NCBI GenBank assembly: GCA_017991555.1
Contig: JAGOQM010000001.1
Span: forward strand, 62,001 to 126,000
Source: Neisseriaceae bacterium
Lineage (GTDB): Bacteria > Pseudomonadota > Gammaproteobacteria > Burkholderiales > Neisseriaceae
DNA: 64,000 nt
Reading direction: 5' to 3'
The notes under the pieces were generated by a model, which was given only the letters and a program-made list of their open reading frames with translations, searched no databases and was not told the DNA's origin. Position 1 is the first letter of the stretch. Each line of letters opens with the position of its first letter. This document shows positions 23,467 through 33,379 of this stretch, in pieces. The position numbers and the translations under genes were made by a program.

Positions 23467-24195
23467 TTAGTCCAAATCGAGGACGGCAGAAGTGTATACT
23501 TCTTGAACGTCGTCTAGGTCTTCTAAAGCATCGATTAATTTTTGCATTTTCTGGGCGTCGTCCCCAGACAGCTCAATTTCGTTTTGTGGGCGCATGGTGA
23601 CTTCGCCGTCTTCGGCTTTAAACCCAGCTGCTTCTAGGGTTTGTTTCACCTGGCTGTGGTCATTTGGCGGGGTGATGACTTCAATAGAGCCATCGTCGTT
23701 GATGATCACGTCTTCGGCGCCGGCTTCTAAAGCCGCATCCATCAGTGCTTCTTCATCGGTTTCTGGTGCGAACAGCAAGTAGCCTTGGTGCACGAACTGG
23801 AACGCCACTGAGCCATCGGTGCCCAAGTTGCCGCCATTTTTGGTAAAGGCGTGGCGTACATCGGCCACAGTACGGGTTTTGTTGTCGGTTAAGCAGTCAA
23901 CCATGACCGCTGCGCCGCCAATGCCGTAGCCTTCATAGCGTAGCTCTAGGTATTCTACGCCTTCCAAGCTGCCAGTGCCACGGTCGATGGCGCGCTGGAT
24001 GTTGTCTTTAGGCATGTTGGCATCAAGGGCTTTGTCCATTGCAAGACGCAGGCGCGGGTTGGATCCGGGGTCACCGCCGCCCATTTTGGCCGCTACGGTG
24101 ATCTCTTTGATCACGCGGGTGAAAATTTTGCCGCGTTTGGCGTCTTGACGTTCTTTTTTGTGGCGTATATTCGCCCACTTACTGTGACCTGCCAT
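23467..24195 (-). CDS. YebC/PmpR family protein
   Basis: A 242-residue member with the invariant start [14 protein letters not shown] and the three-domain YebC layout ([15 protein letters not shown], then [19 protein letters not shown], then [10 protein letters not shown] at the end). Members were first described as transcription regulators; newer work on the family points to relief of ribosome stalling at proline-rich sequences. Single gene with its own terminator at 23407. The ATG follows AAGGAAATC. Confidence 0.95.
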   Translation of the reverse strand: MAGHSKWANIRHKKERQDAKRGKIFTRVIKEITVAAKMGGGDPGSNPRLRLAMDKALDANMPKDNIQRAIDRGTGSLEGVEYLELRYEGYGIGGAAVMVDCLTDNKTRTVADVRHAFTKNGGNLGTDGSVAFQFVHQGYLLFAPETDEEALMDAALEAGAEDVIINDDGSIEVITPPNDHSQVKQTLEAAGFKAEDGEVTMRPQNEIELSGDDAQKMQKLIDALEDLDDVQEVYTSAVLDLD

Positions 24196-24316
24196 GTATT
24201 GATTTCCTTAATGCAACCTGTCGGACTCACCATGAGTCGAACAAAGATAAACAAACAAACGCAGCCATTCTAGCATATTCAAGAAAGCGTATAAAAGCGT
24301 GTTGTGTTTTGAAGGC

Positions 24317-24649
24317 TTATTTATCTGTTTTGTTGGTCGCTATGGGCCTAAGTCGATATTCTAAGTTGTGCGCTTTTTGCGCCAATAAAAAGTCAATGTT
24401 GGGGTGGCTGCCGGGCTGTTCGAGGGCCGTTTGAACGTGCTCGCCAAACAGAATTAAGCCCATGGCCACGGCGTCTTGGTCAAGCTCTTTGCCGCCTAAG
24501 GATAGGGCATGGTAGATTTTTAATGAGCCCTGAGTTTTGGGGCTGTTGGGAATGTGGTGGACGGTCAGACCAAGTAGGTTGACCACGTCTAGGCCTTGCA
24601 GGTGGTCGATGCTGGGCAGGGTGGCCAAATGCTCTTTAAAAGTGGTCAT
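24317..24649 (-). CDS. DUF2322 family protein
   Basis: A 110-residue protein starting MTTFKEHLATLPSIDHLQGL, which matches the DUF2322 pattern known mainly from Neisseriales and relatives. I chose the ATG complementary to 24647-24649; longer starts upstream cross a hairpin and give unrelated sequence. Core GSLKIYHALSLGG and GLILFGEHVQTALEQPGSHPNID. Soluble, function unknown. It lies downstream of upp on the same strand, separated by a hairpin. Confidence 0.8.
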   Translation of the reverse strand: MTTFKEHLATLPSIDHLQGLDVVNLLGLTVHHIPNSPKTQGSLKIYHALSLGGKELDQDAVAMGLILFGEHVQTALEQPGSHPNIDFLLAQKAHNLEYRLRPIATNKTDK

Positions 24650-24664
24650 GCTTAATTGCCTTAA

Positions 24665-24687
24665 CCACCCCGAATGCATCGGGGTGG
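24665..24687 (-). terminator. hairpin after upp
   Basis: CCACCCCGA (24665-24673) and TCGGGGTGG (24679-24687), loop ATGCA; strong stem but no T-run, so it may only reduce read-through into the DUF2322 gene. Confidence 0.5.
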
Positions 24688-24718
24688 TGGATGTGGTTTT
24701 GCCCATTAAGCGGTTGGC

Positions 24719-25354
24719 TTAGTGGTGCTGTTTGGTCCCAAAGATTTTGTCGCCGGCATCGCCTAGGCCTGGGATGATGTAGCTGTCTTCATCCAAGTGG
24801 CTGTCTAGCGCGGCGGTGTAAATGGTCACGTCTGGGTGGGCTTCGTTGACCACTTTCACGCCTTCAGGTGCGGCCACTAAAACCAAAGCCTTAATGTCTT
24901 TACAGCCTTTGCGTTTTAGGATGTCGATCGTGGCGACGATTGAGCCCCCAGTGGCCAACATTGGGTCCAAGATCAGGGCGGTGCGCTCAGACAGGTTGTC
25001 GACGAATTTATCAAAATAAGGCTCTGGCTGTAGCGTTTCTTCGTTGCGAGACAGGCCCATTACGCTCACTTTGGCGGTTGGGATCATGTCTAAAACACCG
25101 TCTAACATGCCCAAGCCGGCGCGCAGGATCGGCACCAGAGACACGGTTTTGCCCTTAATGCGGATGCCGTCAATCGGGCCGCACCAGCCTTCCATTTGGA
25201 AGGTTTCGGTTGGAAAGTCGCGTGAGGCTTCATAAGCCATCAGGCGCGCCAACTCTTTGGTTAGGGTTCTGAACTTATAGGTGCTGCAATCTTGCTCGCG
25301 CATTAAAGTCAGTTTGTGTTGGATAAGGGGGTGAGTAACAACGGTAATTTTCAT
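24719..25354 (-). CDS. upp: uracil phosphoribosyltransferase
   Basis: A 211-residue salvage enzyme turning uracil and PRPP into UMP. PRPP loop [19 protein letters not shown], uracil-binding C-terminal [16 protein letters not shown], and the N-terminal [13 protein letters not shown] are all present. Length is the family norm (208-212). Probably monocistronic or co-transcribed with the DUF2322 gene. No permease for uracil is next to it. Confidence 0.96.
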   Translation of the reverse strand: MKITVVTHPLIQHKLTLMREQDCSTYKFRTLTKELARLMAYEASRDFPTETFQMEGWCGPIDGIRIKGKTVSLVPILRAGLGMLDGVLDMIPTAKVSVMGLSRNEETLQPEPYFDKFVDNLSERTALILDPMLATGGSIVATIDILKRKGCKDIKALVLVAAPEGVKVVNEAHPDVTIYTAALDSHLDEDSYIIPGLGDAGDKIFGTKQHH

Positions 25355-25437
25355 GTGTTTGCTTCTTTAGTCGCAGTAGATACAACAGTGCCGCGCAGGC
25401 TGTAGCCAAGGTCGCGGCGCTGTGAGAAAAAGGGGGG

Positions 25438-25743
25438 TTAAGCTAGGGCAGCTTGTAGTTCGCCCGCTTCAAACATTTCCAACATAATGTCAGAACCGCC
25501 CAAAAATTCACCGTTAACGTACAGTTGGGGAATGGTTGGCCAGTTAGAGAATACTTTGATGCCTTCACGGATTTCGTTGTTTTCCAACACGTTTACGGTG
25601 GCGAAATCATTGCAGCCAGAGGCTTGCAAAATTTGTACGGCACGTGAAGAGAAACCACATTGTGGAAACTGTTTGGTGCCTTTCATGAATAACACCACTT
25701 TATGATCGGTTACGATTTGTTGGATAGAAGCTTGTGCGCTCAT
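25438..25743 (-). CDS. grxD: monothiol glutaredoxin (Grx4 type)
   Basis: A 101-residue CGFS-type glutaredoxin: active-site Cys29-Gly-Phe-Ser32 ([11 protein letters not shown]), the WPTIPQLYV glutathione-binding strand and GGSDIMLEM at the C-terminus. Such proteins bind a bridging [2Fe-2S] cluster with glutathione and deliver Fe-S clusters. The ATG follows GGAAAGAATC. It lies 27 bp downstream of the rsmB-like gene. Confidence 0.95.
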   Translation of the reverse strand: MSAQASIQQIVTDHKVVLFMKGTKQFPQCGFSSRAVQILQASGCNDFATVNVLENNEIREGIKVFSNWPTIPQLYVNGEFLGGSDIMLEMFEAGELQAALA

Positions 25744-25770
25744 GTTGATTCTTTCCTTATATGGGTTAGT

Positions 25771-27033
25771 TTAATGCGATTTTTTTTGTAATACTGCGGC
25801 AAAAAAGCCGTCAGTTTGATGTGCATAAGGGTTTAAGCTCAATGAAGTGCCAGTATTGAGTGGAATTTTAAGCCCCTTCAGTAGCTCAGCGCAATCTAAT
25901 AATTCAAAATTGGGGTGATTGGCTAAGAACCGTGCTACTTGCTGTTGGTTTTCTTCCGGTAAAATGCTACAGGTGGCGTAGACCAAACGGCCGTTTAGTT
26001 TGAGTAAGCGGGCGGCGCTTTCTAAAATAGACGCTTGCTGTTCTAGCAATTGGGCCACGCTTTCTGGGCTTTGGCGGTATTTTAGATCAGGGTTGCGACG
26101 TAAAGTGCCCAAGCCTGAACAGGGAGCGTCCACCAAAACGGTGTCGACCTTGTTCATCAGGCGACGAATTTTGCTGTCGTTTTCGTGGGCCAGTAGCTCA
26201 GGATGTACGTTAGACAAGCCTGAACGTGCAAGGCGTGGCTTCATGTTGGCCAAGCGCTTTTCGGCAATGTCAAAGGCGTAGACACGGCCCGTGTTGGCCA
26301 TCATGGCGCCCATCGCCAGCGTTTTGCCACCGGCGCCGGCACAAAAGTCGACGGCCATGTCGCCGCGCTTGCTGCCGGTTAATAGGGCCAAAAGTTGGCT
26401 GCCTTCGTCTTGCACTTCCAAGACGCCATCACGGAACAAGGGGTGACGGGTGAGCACAATCTTTTGCTGTAGGCGGATGCCCCAAGGCGAAAAGGGGGTG
26501 GCCACGGCGTCTAGGCCTTCTTCTTGTAGCTGTTTTAACACTTTGTCGCGTTTGCCCTTGAGGGTGTTCACTCGAAGGTCTAATGGCGCGGGGGCGCTTA
26601 GTGACTTGCCAATGTTTTTAATTTCGTCTTCGCTCATGTGCTCGGCCAGGCGTTCAACCAGCCATGTGGGCAGCTCAGAAGCGGTGTTCAATTTGGCGGC
26701 AAACTGGGCTTTATGGGCTTTTAGTTCCGACAAGCGGGGTTTTTCTTCATCGGTAATGCAGTCGCCAAGGGCGTTGATGCTCAGGCCGCGGCCGATGATG
26801 AGGGCTGCTAAAGCCACCCAGTGTGGGTTTTTGGCGTCGTCGCCTAAGAAGTCGGCAATTTTTTCATAATGGCGCAGGGCCGCAAACGCGGTCTCGGCAA
26901 TTTCATGGCGGTCTTGGCGACCCAGCTTACTGTGGTTTTTAAAATACAACGAGAGCACGGCATCAGCAGGGCGCTTAAAGCTGATGAGCTCTTCAATAAC
27001 GTTTTGGGTGTGGCGTAACTGACTGGGAGTCAT
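25771..27033 (-). CDS. RsmB/NOP2-family rRNA cytosine methyltransferase
   Basis: A 420-residue SAM-dependent RNA m5C methyltransferase. The first 140 residues look like the NusB-type helical domain of RsmB. The Rossmann domain shows FCAGAGGKTLAMGAMM (motif I), DAPCSGLGTLRRNPD (motif IV with the release Cys) and YATCSILPEEN (motif VI with the catalytic Cys). RsmB methylates C967 of 16S rRNA. Length and domain layout fit RsmB, but sequence alone does not exclude a related RsmF-like target, so I leave the symbol open. Its end is 27 bp before grxD. Confidence 0.9.
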   Translation of the reverse strand: MTPSQLRHTQNVIEELISFKRPADAVLSLYFKNHSKLGRQDRHEIAETAFAALRHYEKIADFLGDDAKNPHWVALAALIIGRGLSINALGDCITDEEKPRLSELKAHKAQFAAKLNTASELPTWLVERLAEHMSEDEIKNIGKSLSAPAPLDLRVNTLKGKRDKVLKQLQEEGLDAVATPFSPWGIRLQQKIVLTRHPLFRDGVLEVQDEGSQLLALLTGSKRGDMAVDFCAGAGGKTLAMGAMMANTGRVYAFDIAEKRLANMKPRLARSGLSNVHPELLAHENDSKIRRLMNKVDTVLVDAPCSGLGTLRRNPDLKYRQSPESVAQLLEQQASILESAARLLKLNGRLVYATCSILPEENQQQVARFLANHPNFELLDCAELLKGLKIPLNTGTSLSLNPYAHQTDGFFAAVLQKKSH

Positions 27034-27066
27034 GGGTTCTTTTCTGTTAAATAATACGAATAACGA

Positions 27067-28320
27067 CTATCTGTCGCGGGTGCGGCGTATGGCCTGCCAA
27101 TAATCTACCCCATCCAAAGTGATGCCAATCAGGCGTAGCTGATAGGTCTTACCACCGTCGGTCAGAATGATCTGTGCGGGGATATTAGCAAAATCGGGGG
27201 CAAAAGCAAATTCTATGCCATCTTCGCCACGGTTGATGCGAAATACTTGAACATTGATTTTACCCTCATTTGAGTCATATTGGCGATCTCCTTTGGGACT
27301 AAAGTCACTGTGCAGATAGACTTTTTTACCATTGGTGACCTGCATGGGCTCACTTAGCTTACCGCCATTGAGCGCCATTTGCCATGCCAGCGTAAAGAAG
27401 TCTTGCGCATGGTGGGTTAATGGCTCGACCTGGTCTGGCTCTGCGCCTCTGCCGTAGCGTATTTCTTGGTTGTCGTAGTCAAAGATGGCCTGCGCGTATA
27501 CCTTGCCTTTGCGGCGGTCGGTATACTGTAACGGCTTAAAGAACTTGCCTTCAATTAAGCCGGTGGTTTCAAAGGCCATTTTGTAAAATGGAATGTTAAA
27601 TTGGGTGGTGAGGCTGTAGCGGCCGCCACCGCGTTGGAACGACATGTAGCCGGTCACGCCGGCAGGGCCTTCGTAACGCAGCTGGGCGTTGTTGGGGAAA
27701 CTGGGTTGGGTGCCGGCTTTGGGCTGAATCAGGTTGCCGTTGTTGGCAATGTCTTTTTCCGTCAGCTTAGGGCCTGGGCTGGCCTTATCGTTTGCCGTGG
27801 CCTCTGGTTCCGGTGAGGTTGCCTGATCGGCTGCCGTGTCCGCCGTTGTGTTGGCTTGTGCCTCGTCGGTTGCGGATAGACTAGCATCAGCTTCCGTCTC
27901 TGTCGTATCGGGCTGGCTCGCGGGCTCATCGGTGGCCAGGTCATGGTTTGGCGCTGGTTCAACTTCTGTTTCTTTTTCCGCATCAACTGCAGGGGTGTCA
28001 TCGCTGGCGATGGTTTGGGCCGGTTCTGGCTCAGCGGCCTCATCTGGCTGTACTGGCTGCTTGGGCTTGCTCATGATGGCAGGTTTAGGCTTAGGCGGTG
28101 TTGGCTGGCTGGGCGAGGGCGCCGTGACGGGCTCGGCTGCCTGGCTTGGTGCCAGTTGGTATTCATTGAGGGTGAGGCTGACCGGCTTGAGCGCTTCTGG
28201 CTCAGGCGCGGCTGGGCGCATCAGGGGCGCAGCCACTAGGCCGAGGTGCAACAGTAAGGAACACAGCACCGCAGTGTAGATGAACTTACTTTTTTTGGGC
28301 TTTAATGGCTGCGGGCGCAT
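27067..28320 (-). CDS. DUF3108 envelope protein with Pro/Ala/Glu-rich linker
   Basis: A 417-residue protein. One N-terminal membrane anchor (FIYTAVLCSLLLHLGLVAAPL) is followed by about 150 residues of low-complexity sequence rich in Pro, Glu, Ala and Thr, resembling the periplasm-spanning part of TonB. The C-terminal 210 residues form a DUF3108 domain (GYMSFQRGGGRYSLTTQFN, YDNQEIRYG, GEDGIEFAFAPDFANIP). Members are common in betaproteobacteria next to purN. The TonB-like linker suggests it reaches from inner membrane towards the outer membrane; the function is unknown. Its start is 9 bp after the purN stop. Confidence 0.85.
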   Translation of the reverse strand: MRPQPLKPKKSKFIYTAVLCSLLLHLGLVAAPLMRPAAPEPEALKPVSLTLNEYQLAPSQAAEPVTAPSPSQPTPPKPKPAIMSKPKQPVQPDEAAEPEPAQTIASDDTPAVDAEKETEVEPAPNHDLATDEPASQPDTTETEADASLSATDEAQANTTADTAADQATSPEPEATANDKASPGPKLTEKDIANNGNLIQPKAGTQPSFPNNAQLRYEGPAGVTGYMSFQRGGGRYSLTTQFNIPFYKMAFETTGLIEGKFFKPLQYTDRRKGKVYAQAIFDYDNQEIRYGRGAEPDQVEPLTHHAQDFFTLAWQMALNGGKLSEPMQVTNGKKVYLHSDFSPKGDRQYDSNEGKINVQVFRINRGEDGIEFAFAPDFANIPAQIILTDGGKTYQLRLIGITLDGVDYWQAIRRTRDR

Positions 28321-28329
28321 GATGGCTGC

Positions 28330-28971
28330 TTAGAAGCTAATCAGTTGGGCTGCGGGGTCGGTTGCGGCGTCGTCATTGATGACGCATTGCTTGCTGTCAT
28401 CCAGGCGAATGGTGCCGGCTATAAATGCCGCCACGGCCTTGGGGAAAATCTGGTGTTCCACCGCCAAAATGCGCTTGGCTAAATCGTCGGCGCTGTCGCC
28501 GCTTAAAACCGGCACCACGCCTTGGGCAATGATGGGGCCATGATCCAGCTGCGGGGTCACAAAGTGAACGGTGGCGCCGGCCACCTTACAGCCTAAATCT
28601 AAGGCTTTTTGGTGGGTGTACAGGCCTGGGAAGGACGGCAATAGCGACGGATGAATGTTGATCATGCGGCCTTCGTAACGCAGGCAAAACGGCGTGGTTA
28701 AAATACGCATAAAGCCGGCCAAAACCACCAGGTCAGGGCGATAAAAATCAATCACCTTGATGAGGGCTTGGTCAAAGGCTTCACGAGAAGGGAATTCTTT
28801 ATGGTCGAGGCCATGGGTGGCTAAGCCACGCGCTTTGGCCCAAGCGATGCCTTCTGCCTGAGCGTCGTTGCTGACGATGGCACAAATTTCGGCGTTGGGG
28901 ATGTTTGCCTCAATAATGGCTTGCATATTGCTGCCACGGCCAGAGATGAGGATGACGATTTTCTTCTTCAT
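28330..28971 (-). CDS. purN: phosphoribosylglycinamide formyltransferase
   Basis: A 213-residue enzyme of step 3 of purine synthesis (GAR to FGAR with 10-formyl-THF). The ATG complementary to 28969-28971 follows AGGAGAAAC and opens the typical MKKKIVILISGRGSNMQAI. The catalytic Asn-His-Asp are in the INIHPSLLPSFPG and GATVHFVTPQLDHGP segments. Encoded after purM on the same strand, separated by a hairpin terminator. Confidence 0.95.
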   Translation of the reverse strand: MKKKIVILISGRGSNMQAIIEANIPNAEICAIVSNDAQAEGIAWAKARGLATHGLDHKEFPSREAFDQALIKVIDFYRPDLVVLAGFMRILTTPFCLRYEGRMINIHPSLLPSFPGLYTHQKALDLGCKVAGATVHFVTPQLDHGPIIAQGVVPVLSGDSADDLAKRILAVEHQIFPKAVAAFIAGTIRLDDSKQCVINDDAATDPAAQLISF

Positions 28972-29030
28972 GTTTCTCCTTGGGGCGAGCTGGCTGCGCT
29001 CGCTTGTCGTGCTACAGTCAAACAAAGCTA

Positions 29031-29064
29031 AAAAAAGCTTAAGGTAAGGATACCCTAAGCTTTT
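29031..29064 (-). terminator. terminator between purM and purN
   Basis: On the minus strand AAAAGCTTAGGG pairs with CCTTAAGCTTTT and is followed by a T-run (complement of 29031-29036). It suggests partial termination before purN. Confidence 0.7.
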
Positions 29065-29077
29065 ATCTTAAATCAAC

Positions 29078-30112
29078 TTAAGCGATTTGGGTTTGATGCT
29101 CGTCGCCGTTGCGCTCGCGAACGTGGCCCAATTGGTACACGGTTTCGCCGGCGCTGGTTAAAATGTCTGTTGCACGGGCGGCGTCTTCTGCCGCCACAAT
29201 CACCACCATGCCTACGCCACAGTTAAAGGTGCGGTGCATTTCGTCGGTGGCTACTTGGCCTTCTTGCTGCAGCCATTGGAACAGCTTAGGGAAGGTCCAA
29301 GACTGAGCGTCTAGTTGCGCCACGGTGTTGGCCGGTAAAACGCGCGGCACGTTTTCGGTGATGCCGCCGCCGGTAATGTGGGCCATGCCTTTAATGGTGA
29401 CTTCTTTTAGCGCGGCTAAAATAGGTTTCACGTAGAGGCGGGTTGGGGCAATCACGGCTTCGCGTAGGGTTTTGTCGCCGTCAAATGGGGCGTCTAAATC
29501 AGGCTGAGCACGGTCGATGATTTTACGCACCAAAGAGTAGCCGTTAGAGTGGGCGCCGTTAGAGGCCAGGCCCAGTACCACGTCACCCGCCACGATGCTG
29601 CGGCCGTTGATGACTTTTGACTTTTCCACCACGCCCACCGCAAAACCGGCTAGGTCGTATTCGCCTTCTGGGTACATGCCCGGCATTTCGGCGGTTTCAC
29701 CACCGATTAGGGCACAGCCAGATTCTTCACAGCCTTGCGCCACGCCTTTGATGACGTCGGTAGCGCGCGCCACGTCTAATTTGCCGCAGGCAAAGTAATC
29801 TAAGAAAAATAAAGGTTCGGCACCCTGAACCAGGATGTCGTTTACGCTCATGGCCACTAGGTCAATGCCTACCGTGTCATGTTTGTCCCAGTCAAAGGCC
29901 AGCTTTAACTTGGTGCCCACACCATCGGTTCCTGAAACCAATACGGGCTCTTGGTATTTTTTACTGATTTCTACCAAGGCACCAAAACCGCCTAGGTCGC
30001 CGAGTACTTCTGGACGCATGGTTTTTTTAGCGAAAGGTTTGATGTTTTCAACCAGTTGATCTCCGGCGTCGATATCAACCCCAGCGTCGCGATAGCTTAA
30101 CGATTCAGACAT
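29078..30112 (-). CDS. purM: phosphoribosylformylglycinamidine cyclo-ligase
   Basis: A 344-residue AIR synthetase. The N-terminal start [19 protein letters not shown], the [12 protein letters not shown] nucleotide segment, [11 protein letters not shown] and the C-terminal [13 protein letters not shown] are diagnostic. Catalyses ATP-dependent ring closure of FGAM to AIR, step 5 of purine synthesis. A second purine gene, purN, follows. Confidence 0.97.
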   Translation of the reverse strand: MSESLSYRDAGVDIDAGDQLVENIKPFAKKTMRPEVLGDLGGFGALVEISKKYQEPVLVSGTDGVGTKLKLAFDWDKHDTVGIDLVAMSVNDILVQGAEPLFFLDYFACGKLDVARATDVIKGVAQGCEESGCALIGGETAEMPGMYPEGEYDLAGFAVGVVEKSKVINGRSIVAGDVVLGLASNGAHSNGYSLVRKIIDRAQPDLDAPFDGDKTLREAVIAPTRLYVKPILAALKEVTIKGMAHITGGGITENVPRVLPANTVAQLDAQSWTFPKLFQWLQQEGQVATDEMHRTFNCGVGMVVIVAAEDAARATDILTSAGETVYQLGHVRERNGDEHQTQIA

Positions 30113-30299
30113 GATGCGTTTATTTCCTTTAACTTTAGTGAGTGTTTACTTAGAAAAGCAGCTGTTTATAGCTCATTGTCGCAAATCATACCGTTGCTAA
30201 AGGGCGAGTCACCGGCTAAATCAGGAAGCGGGTGGTGAAATTCAGCCACTTTAAATAGATATTTGCTAGAATGAGGCTCTATTTTACCTGAAAGTCACT

Positions 30300-31418
30300 A
30301 TGTATCGCAGAAGAAATCAAGCTTTAATGCCTTGGGTTGTATTTGGTCTAGTGCTTTTTGTCTTTATCCTGTTGATTGTTAAGATAAAAGGGATTTTAAC
30401 CCCGTTTGTGGTGGGGGCCATCTTTGCCTATATTCTGAGTCCTTTTGTGGCCAAACTGACCAAACGGCGAATTAAACGCACGCCGGCGGTGCTGTTGGTG
30501 CTGCTGATGGCGGTGATTGTGGTGGCTTTATTTGTGGCGATTGTGGTGCCGATGCTGGTGCATCAGTTTGACGCCCTGTTTCAGCGGCTGCCGGGCATGG
30601 TGCATTTTGTGCAGGATAAAATTTTGCCGCGCATCAACGAACAGTTTGGTACCCAGCTGGAGCTAGACAGTAAGGCGATGCTGAGCCTGCTGGAAGACAA
30701 CAGCGCCCAGATTCGTAATTTTTTAAATAACTATGCGTCACAGATCATTGCCGGCGGCAGCAACGTAGTGGGCCTGATGACCAATTTATTTTTAATGCCG
30801 TTCGTGCTGTATTACCTGCTGTTGGATTGGCCTAACCTGCTGGCCCGCATTGGCAAGCTGATTCCGCGCCGCTTTATCGGCGACGTACAGCGCATTACCC
30901 GTAACCTACACGCGGTGCTGCGTGAATTCATCAGCGGGCAGCTGTTGGTGATGGTGATCATGGGGTTAATTTACGGTACCGGCCTGTGGTTGACCGGGCT
31001 GGAGTCTGGCTTTGCCATTGGGATGGTGGCCGGCATGCTGGTGTTCGTGCCTTACGTAGGCGCCTTTTTGGGCCTCTTGTTGGCGACCATGGCGGCGGTG
31101 CTACAGTTTGATGCCTTTACCAGCATCTTACTGGTTTGGGGCGTGTTTGCCATCGGCCAAACCATCGAAAGCTTCTTGGTGACGCCGTATCTGGTGGGCG
31201 ACCGCATTGGGCTGTCGCCTTTGGCGGTGATTTTTGCGTTAATGGCGTTTGGCGAACTGTTGGGTTTTGTGGGCATGCTGTTGGCCCTGCCGATGGCGGC
31301 GATTACCGTGGTGCTGGCACGTGAAGGCTTAGAGCGGTATGAAAAAACCCGCTTTTATCGCCGTAAACGCAAGCCATTATCGACGGCCTTGCCCAGAGAA
31401 GACGACAAAACCATTTAA
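30300..31418 (+). CDS. PerM/AI-2E family membrane protein
   Basis: A 372-residue protein with about eight membrane segments in the layout of the AI-2E transporter superfamily: two at the N-terminus (VFGLVLFVFILLIV, TPFVVGAIFAYILSP), one long segment near residues 65-80, a soluble helical part, then a cluster at the C-terminus with LVTPYLVGDRIGLSPLAVI and GMLLALPMAA. Members export diverse small solutes or act as antiporters; the substrate is not predictable. Transcribed divergently from purM and upstream of hda, an order also seen in other betaproteobacteria. Confidence 0.87.
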   Translation: MYRRRNQALMPWVVFGLVLFVFILLIVKIKGILTPFVVGAIFAYILSPFVAKLTKRRIKRTPAVLLVLLMAVIVVALFVAIVVPMLVHQFDALFQRLPGMVHFVQDKILPRINEQFGTQLELDSKAMLSLLEDNSAQIRNFLNNYASQIIAGGSNVVGLMTNLFLMPFVLYYLLLDWPNLLARIGKLIPRRFIGDVQRITRNLHAVLREFISGQLLVMVIMGLIYGTGLWLTGLESGFAIGMVAGMLVFVPYVGAFLGLLLATMAAVLQFDAFTSILLVWGVFAIGQTIESFLVTPYLVGDRIGLSPLAVIFALMAFGELLGFVGMLLALPMAAITVVLAREGLERYEKTRFYRRKRKPLSTALPREDDKTI

Positions 31419-31479
31419 GCAATCGTCAAAGCAGGGTAAAATGCCCTTAAACCAATAGATGAAATGATGTAGATACGCT

Positions 31480-32163
31480 GTGAGCCAGTTAATATTAGAA
31501 TTTGACAGTCAGACCACCACCCCAAAATATCCGGATTTTAACGATTTTTTGGGCGACTCTAACCGTGAGCTGATTCATATTTTAAAAAGCCAACAAGAAC
31601 GGTTTATTTATGTTTGGGGCGCCACCGGTGTCGGCAAGAGCCACTTGCTCAAAGCTTGGGTCGCTCAGGCCTTAGAGCAGGGCGAGGCGGCTGCCTATGT
31701 GGATGCCTCGAAAGAGCCGTTGGGAGACCACCTGCGCGAAAACCGGTTTTTAGCGGTCGACGCAGTTGAGGCCCTCAGTGGTCACGAGCAGGTGACCCTG
31801 TTTTCCATTTTTAATCAGTTTCGCGATTTAAGTGGCGGCCACCTGCTGATCAGTGGCGATGTGGCCCCCGTCTTTTTAAACATTCGTGAAGACCTACGCA
31901 CGCGCATGGCCTACTGCTTGGTGTATGAAGTGAAGGCCCTAACCGACTTAGAGAAAATAAATTCCCTTAGAGAAATGGCGAAAGCGCGCCAGTTGGTGAT
32001 TGGCGACGAACTATTCCGCTACTTACTCACCCATTGGCGACGAGACATGGACAGCCTGATGCAAATTGTTGAGGCATTAGACCATTACTCGATGGCCTTG
32101 CATAAGCCCATTACTTTGCCATTATTAAAAAAACTATTAAATCAGGAGCATACGGAGACATGA
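31480..32163 (+). CDS. hda: DnaA regulatory inactivator Hda-like AAA+ protein
   Basis: A 227-residue DnaA-related ATPase starting at GTG 31480. The N-terminal QLILEF is a beta-clamp-binding motif. Walker A GATGVGKS is at 47-54, then the FLAVDAVEAL Walker B region and GDVAPVFLNIREDLRTRM sensor and arginine-finger region. It has no DnaA-type domain IV. Hda bound to the DNA-loaded clamp stimulates hydrolysis of DnaA-ATP and prevents re-initiation. Stop overlaps the next ATG (ATGA). Confidence 0.9.
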   Translation: MSQLILEFDSQTTTPKYPDFNDFLGDSNRELIHILKSQQERFIYVWGATGVGKSHLLKAWVAQALEQGEAAAYVDASKEPLGDHLRENRFLAVDAVEALSGHEQVTLFSIFNQFRDLSGGHLLISGDVAPVFLNIREDLRTRMAYCLVYEVKALTDLEKINSLREMAKARQLVIGDELFRYLLTHWRRDMDSLMQIVEALDHYSMALHKPITLPLLKKLLNQEHTET

Positions 32164-32837
32164 ATTTAGCCATATTTGACTTAGACCATACGTTGATTTT
32201 AGCCGACTCAGACGTTGAGTGGCCGCGTTTTTTGGTCAATAAGGGTCTGGTAGACCAGGCTTTTTACGACAAGCGCAGCGATTATTTCTACGAGCAGTAT
32301 AAGGCGGGCACCATGGACATTGATGAGTTCTTGGCGTTTCAGCTGAAGCCGCTGACCGAATTTAGTCCCGAGGAATTGGCCAAACTGCACCAAGAGTTTA
32401 TGCTTGATTACATTATGCCGGTGATTCCGCAAGGCGCGCGTGACCTAGTGCAGTCTCACTTTGATGCCGGCGATGAAGTGTTGGTGATCACCGCCACCAA
32501 TCGTTTTATTACGGCGCCGATTGTGGCCGAATTTGGCATCAAACACCTATTGGCGGTCGAGCTAGAGCAAACCGAAGATGGCCGCTACACTGGCGATTAC
32601 GTAGGCACGCCCAGCTTTAAAGAAGGCAAAATCGTGCGCCTGCACGAGTGGTTGGCCGAGCGTGAACAAGCGCTAGAAGATTTTAAAACGGTTTATTTTT
32701 ACAGCGACTCGCAAAACGACCTGCCGTTGTTGAACCTGGTTAATCACCCTGTAGCGGTGAATCCAGACCCTGTTTTAACGGAAAAAGCCACCGCCAGCGG
32801 TTGGCCCATTCTAAATTTTGCCCCTCAGTCGGCTTAG
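32160..32837 (+). CDS. HAD-IB family hydrolase
   Basis: A 225-residue HAD phosphatase with catalytic Asp7 and Asp9 in FDLDHTL, a helical cap of the IB subclass, VLVITATNRF (motif II), Lys in KEGKIVRLHEW (motif III) and FYSDSQNDLPLLNLV (motif IV). It resembles SerB-like phosphatases that act on small phosphomonoesters; in related bacteria this gene follows hda. Substrate not deducible. Coupled to hda by a 4-bp overlap. Confidence 0.88.
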   Translation: MNLAIFDLDHTLILADSDVEWPRFLVNKGLVDQAFYDKRSDYFYEQYKAGTMDIDEFLAFQLKPLTEFSPEELAKLHQEFMLDYIMPVIPQGARDLVQSHFDAGDEVLVITATNRFITAPIVAEFGIKHLLAVELEQTEDGRYTGDYVGTPSFKEGKIVRLHEWLAEREQALEDFKTVYFYSDSQNDLPLLNLVNHPVAVNPDPVLTEKATASGWPILNFAPQSA

Positions 32838-32886
32838 TGCTTAACCTCGCCGAGCTTGGCAGTCACACACAAAGAAAGAAGGAATC

Positions 32887-33270
32887 ATGTATCGTACCCT
32901 GTTAAATGGCAAGATTCATCGCGCCGTGGTCACAGAAGCCAATTTGAACTACGTCGGCAGCATCACCGTCGACCAGGATTTACTCGATGCGGCGGGTATT
33001 TTGGTGAACGAAAAAGTGGCCATTGTGAACAACAATAATGGCGCGCGCCTAGAAACCTACACGATCGCTGGCCAGCGTGGCAGTGGTGTGGTGTGTTTGA
33101 ACGGCGCTGCGGCGCGTTTGGTACAGCCAGGCGACGTGATCATCATCATCGCTTACGCCACCTTCTCTGATGAAGAGTTGAAGCAGCACAAGCCGCGCGT
33201 GGTGGTGATGGGTGAAGGCAATAAGATCAAAGAAATCATTCACGAAGAAATCCCCCAGACTGTTTTGTAA
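32887..33270 (+). CDS. panD: aspartate 1-decarboxylase precursor
   Basis: A 127-residue pyruvoyl enzyme making beta-alanine for pantothenate and CoA. The self-cleavage site Gly24-Ser25 ([10 protein letters not shown]), the catalytic Lys9 (NGKIHRA) and [19 protein letters not shown] are present. Ribosome binding site AAGAAGGAATC precedes the ATG. Followed by a terminator at 33294. Confidence 0.96.
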   Translation: MYRTLLNGKIHRAVVTEANLNYVGSITVDQDLLDAAGILVNEKVAIVNNNNGARLETYTIAGQRGSGVVCLNGAAARLVQPGDVIIIIAYATFSDEELKQHKPRVVVMGEGNKIKEIIHEEIPQTVL

Positions 33271-33293
33271 GGAATGTCTAAATCGTGAGATCG

Positions 33294-33319
33294 GGCTTGC
33301 CTTCGGGCAAGCTTTTTTT
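33294..33319 (+). terminator. terminator of panD
   Basis: GCTTGCC (33295-33301) with GGCAAGC (33306-33312) and seven T. Confidence 0.85.
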
Positions 33320-33379
33320 ATATGCTGGAGAGTCTGTCACAGCATTGTGGTACTTAATGAATAAAGGAGTAGATGAGCA

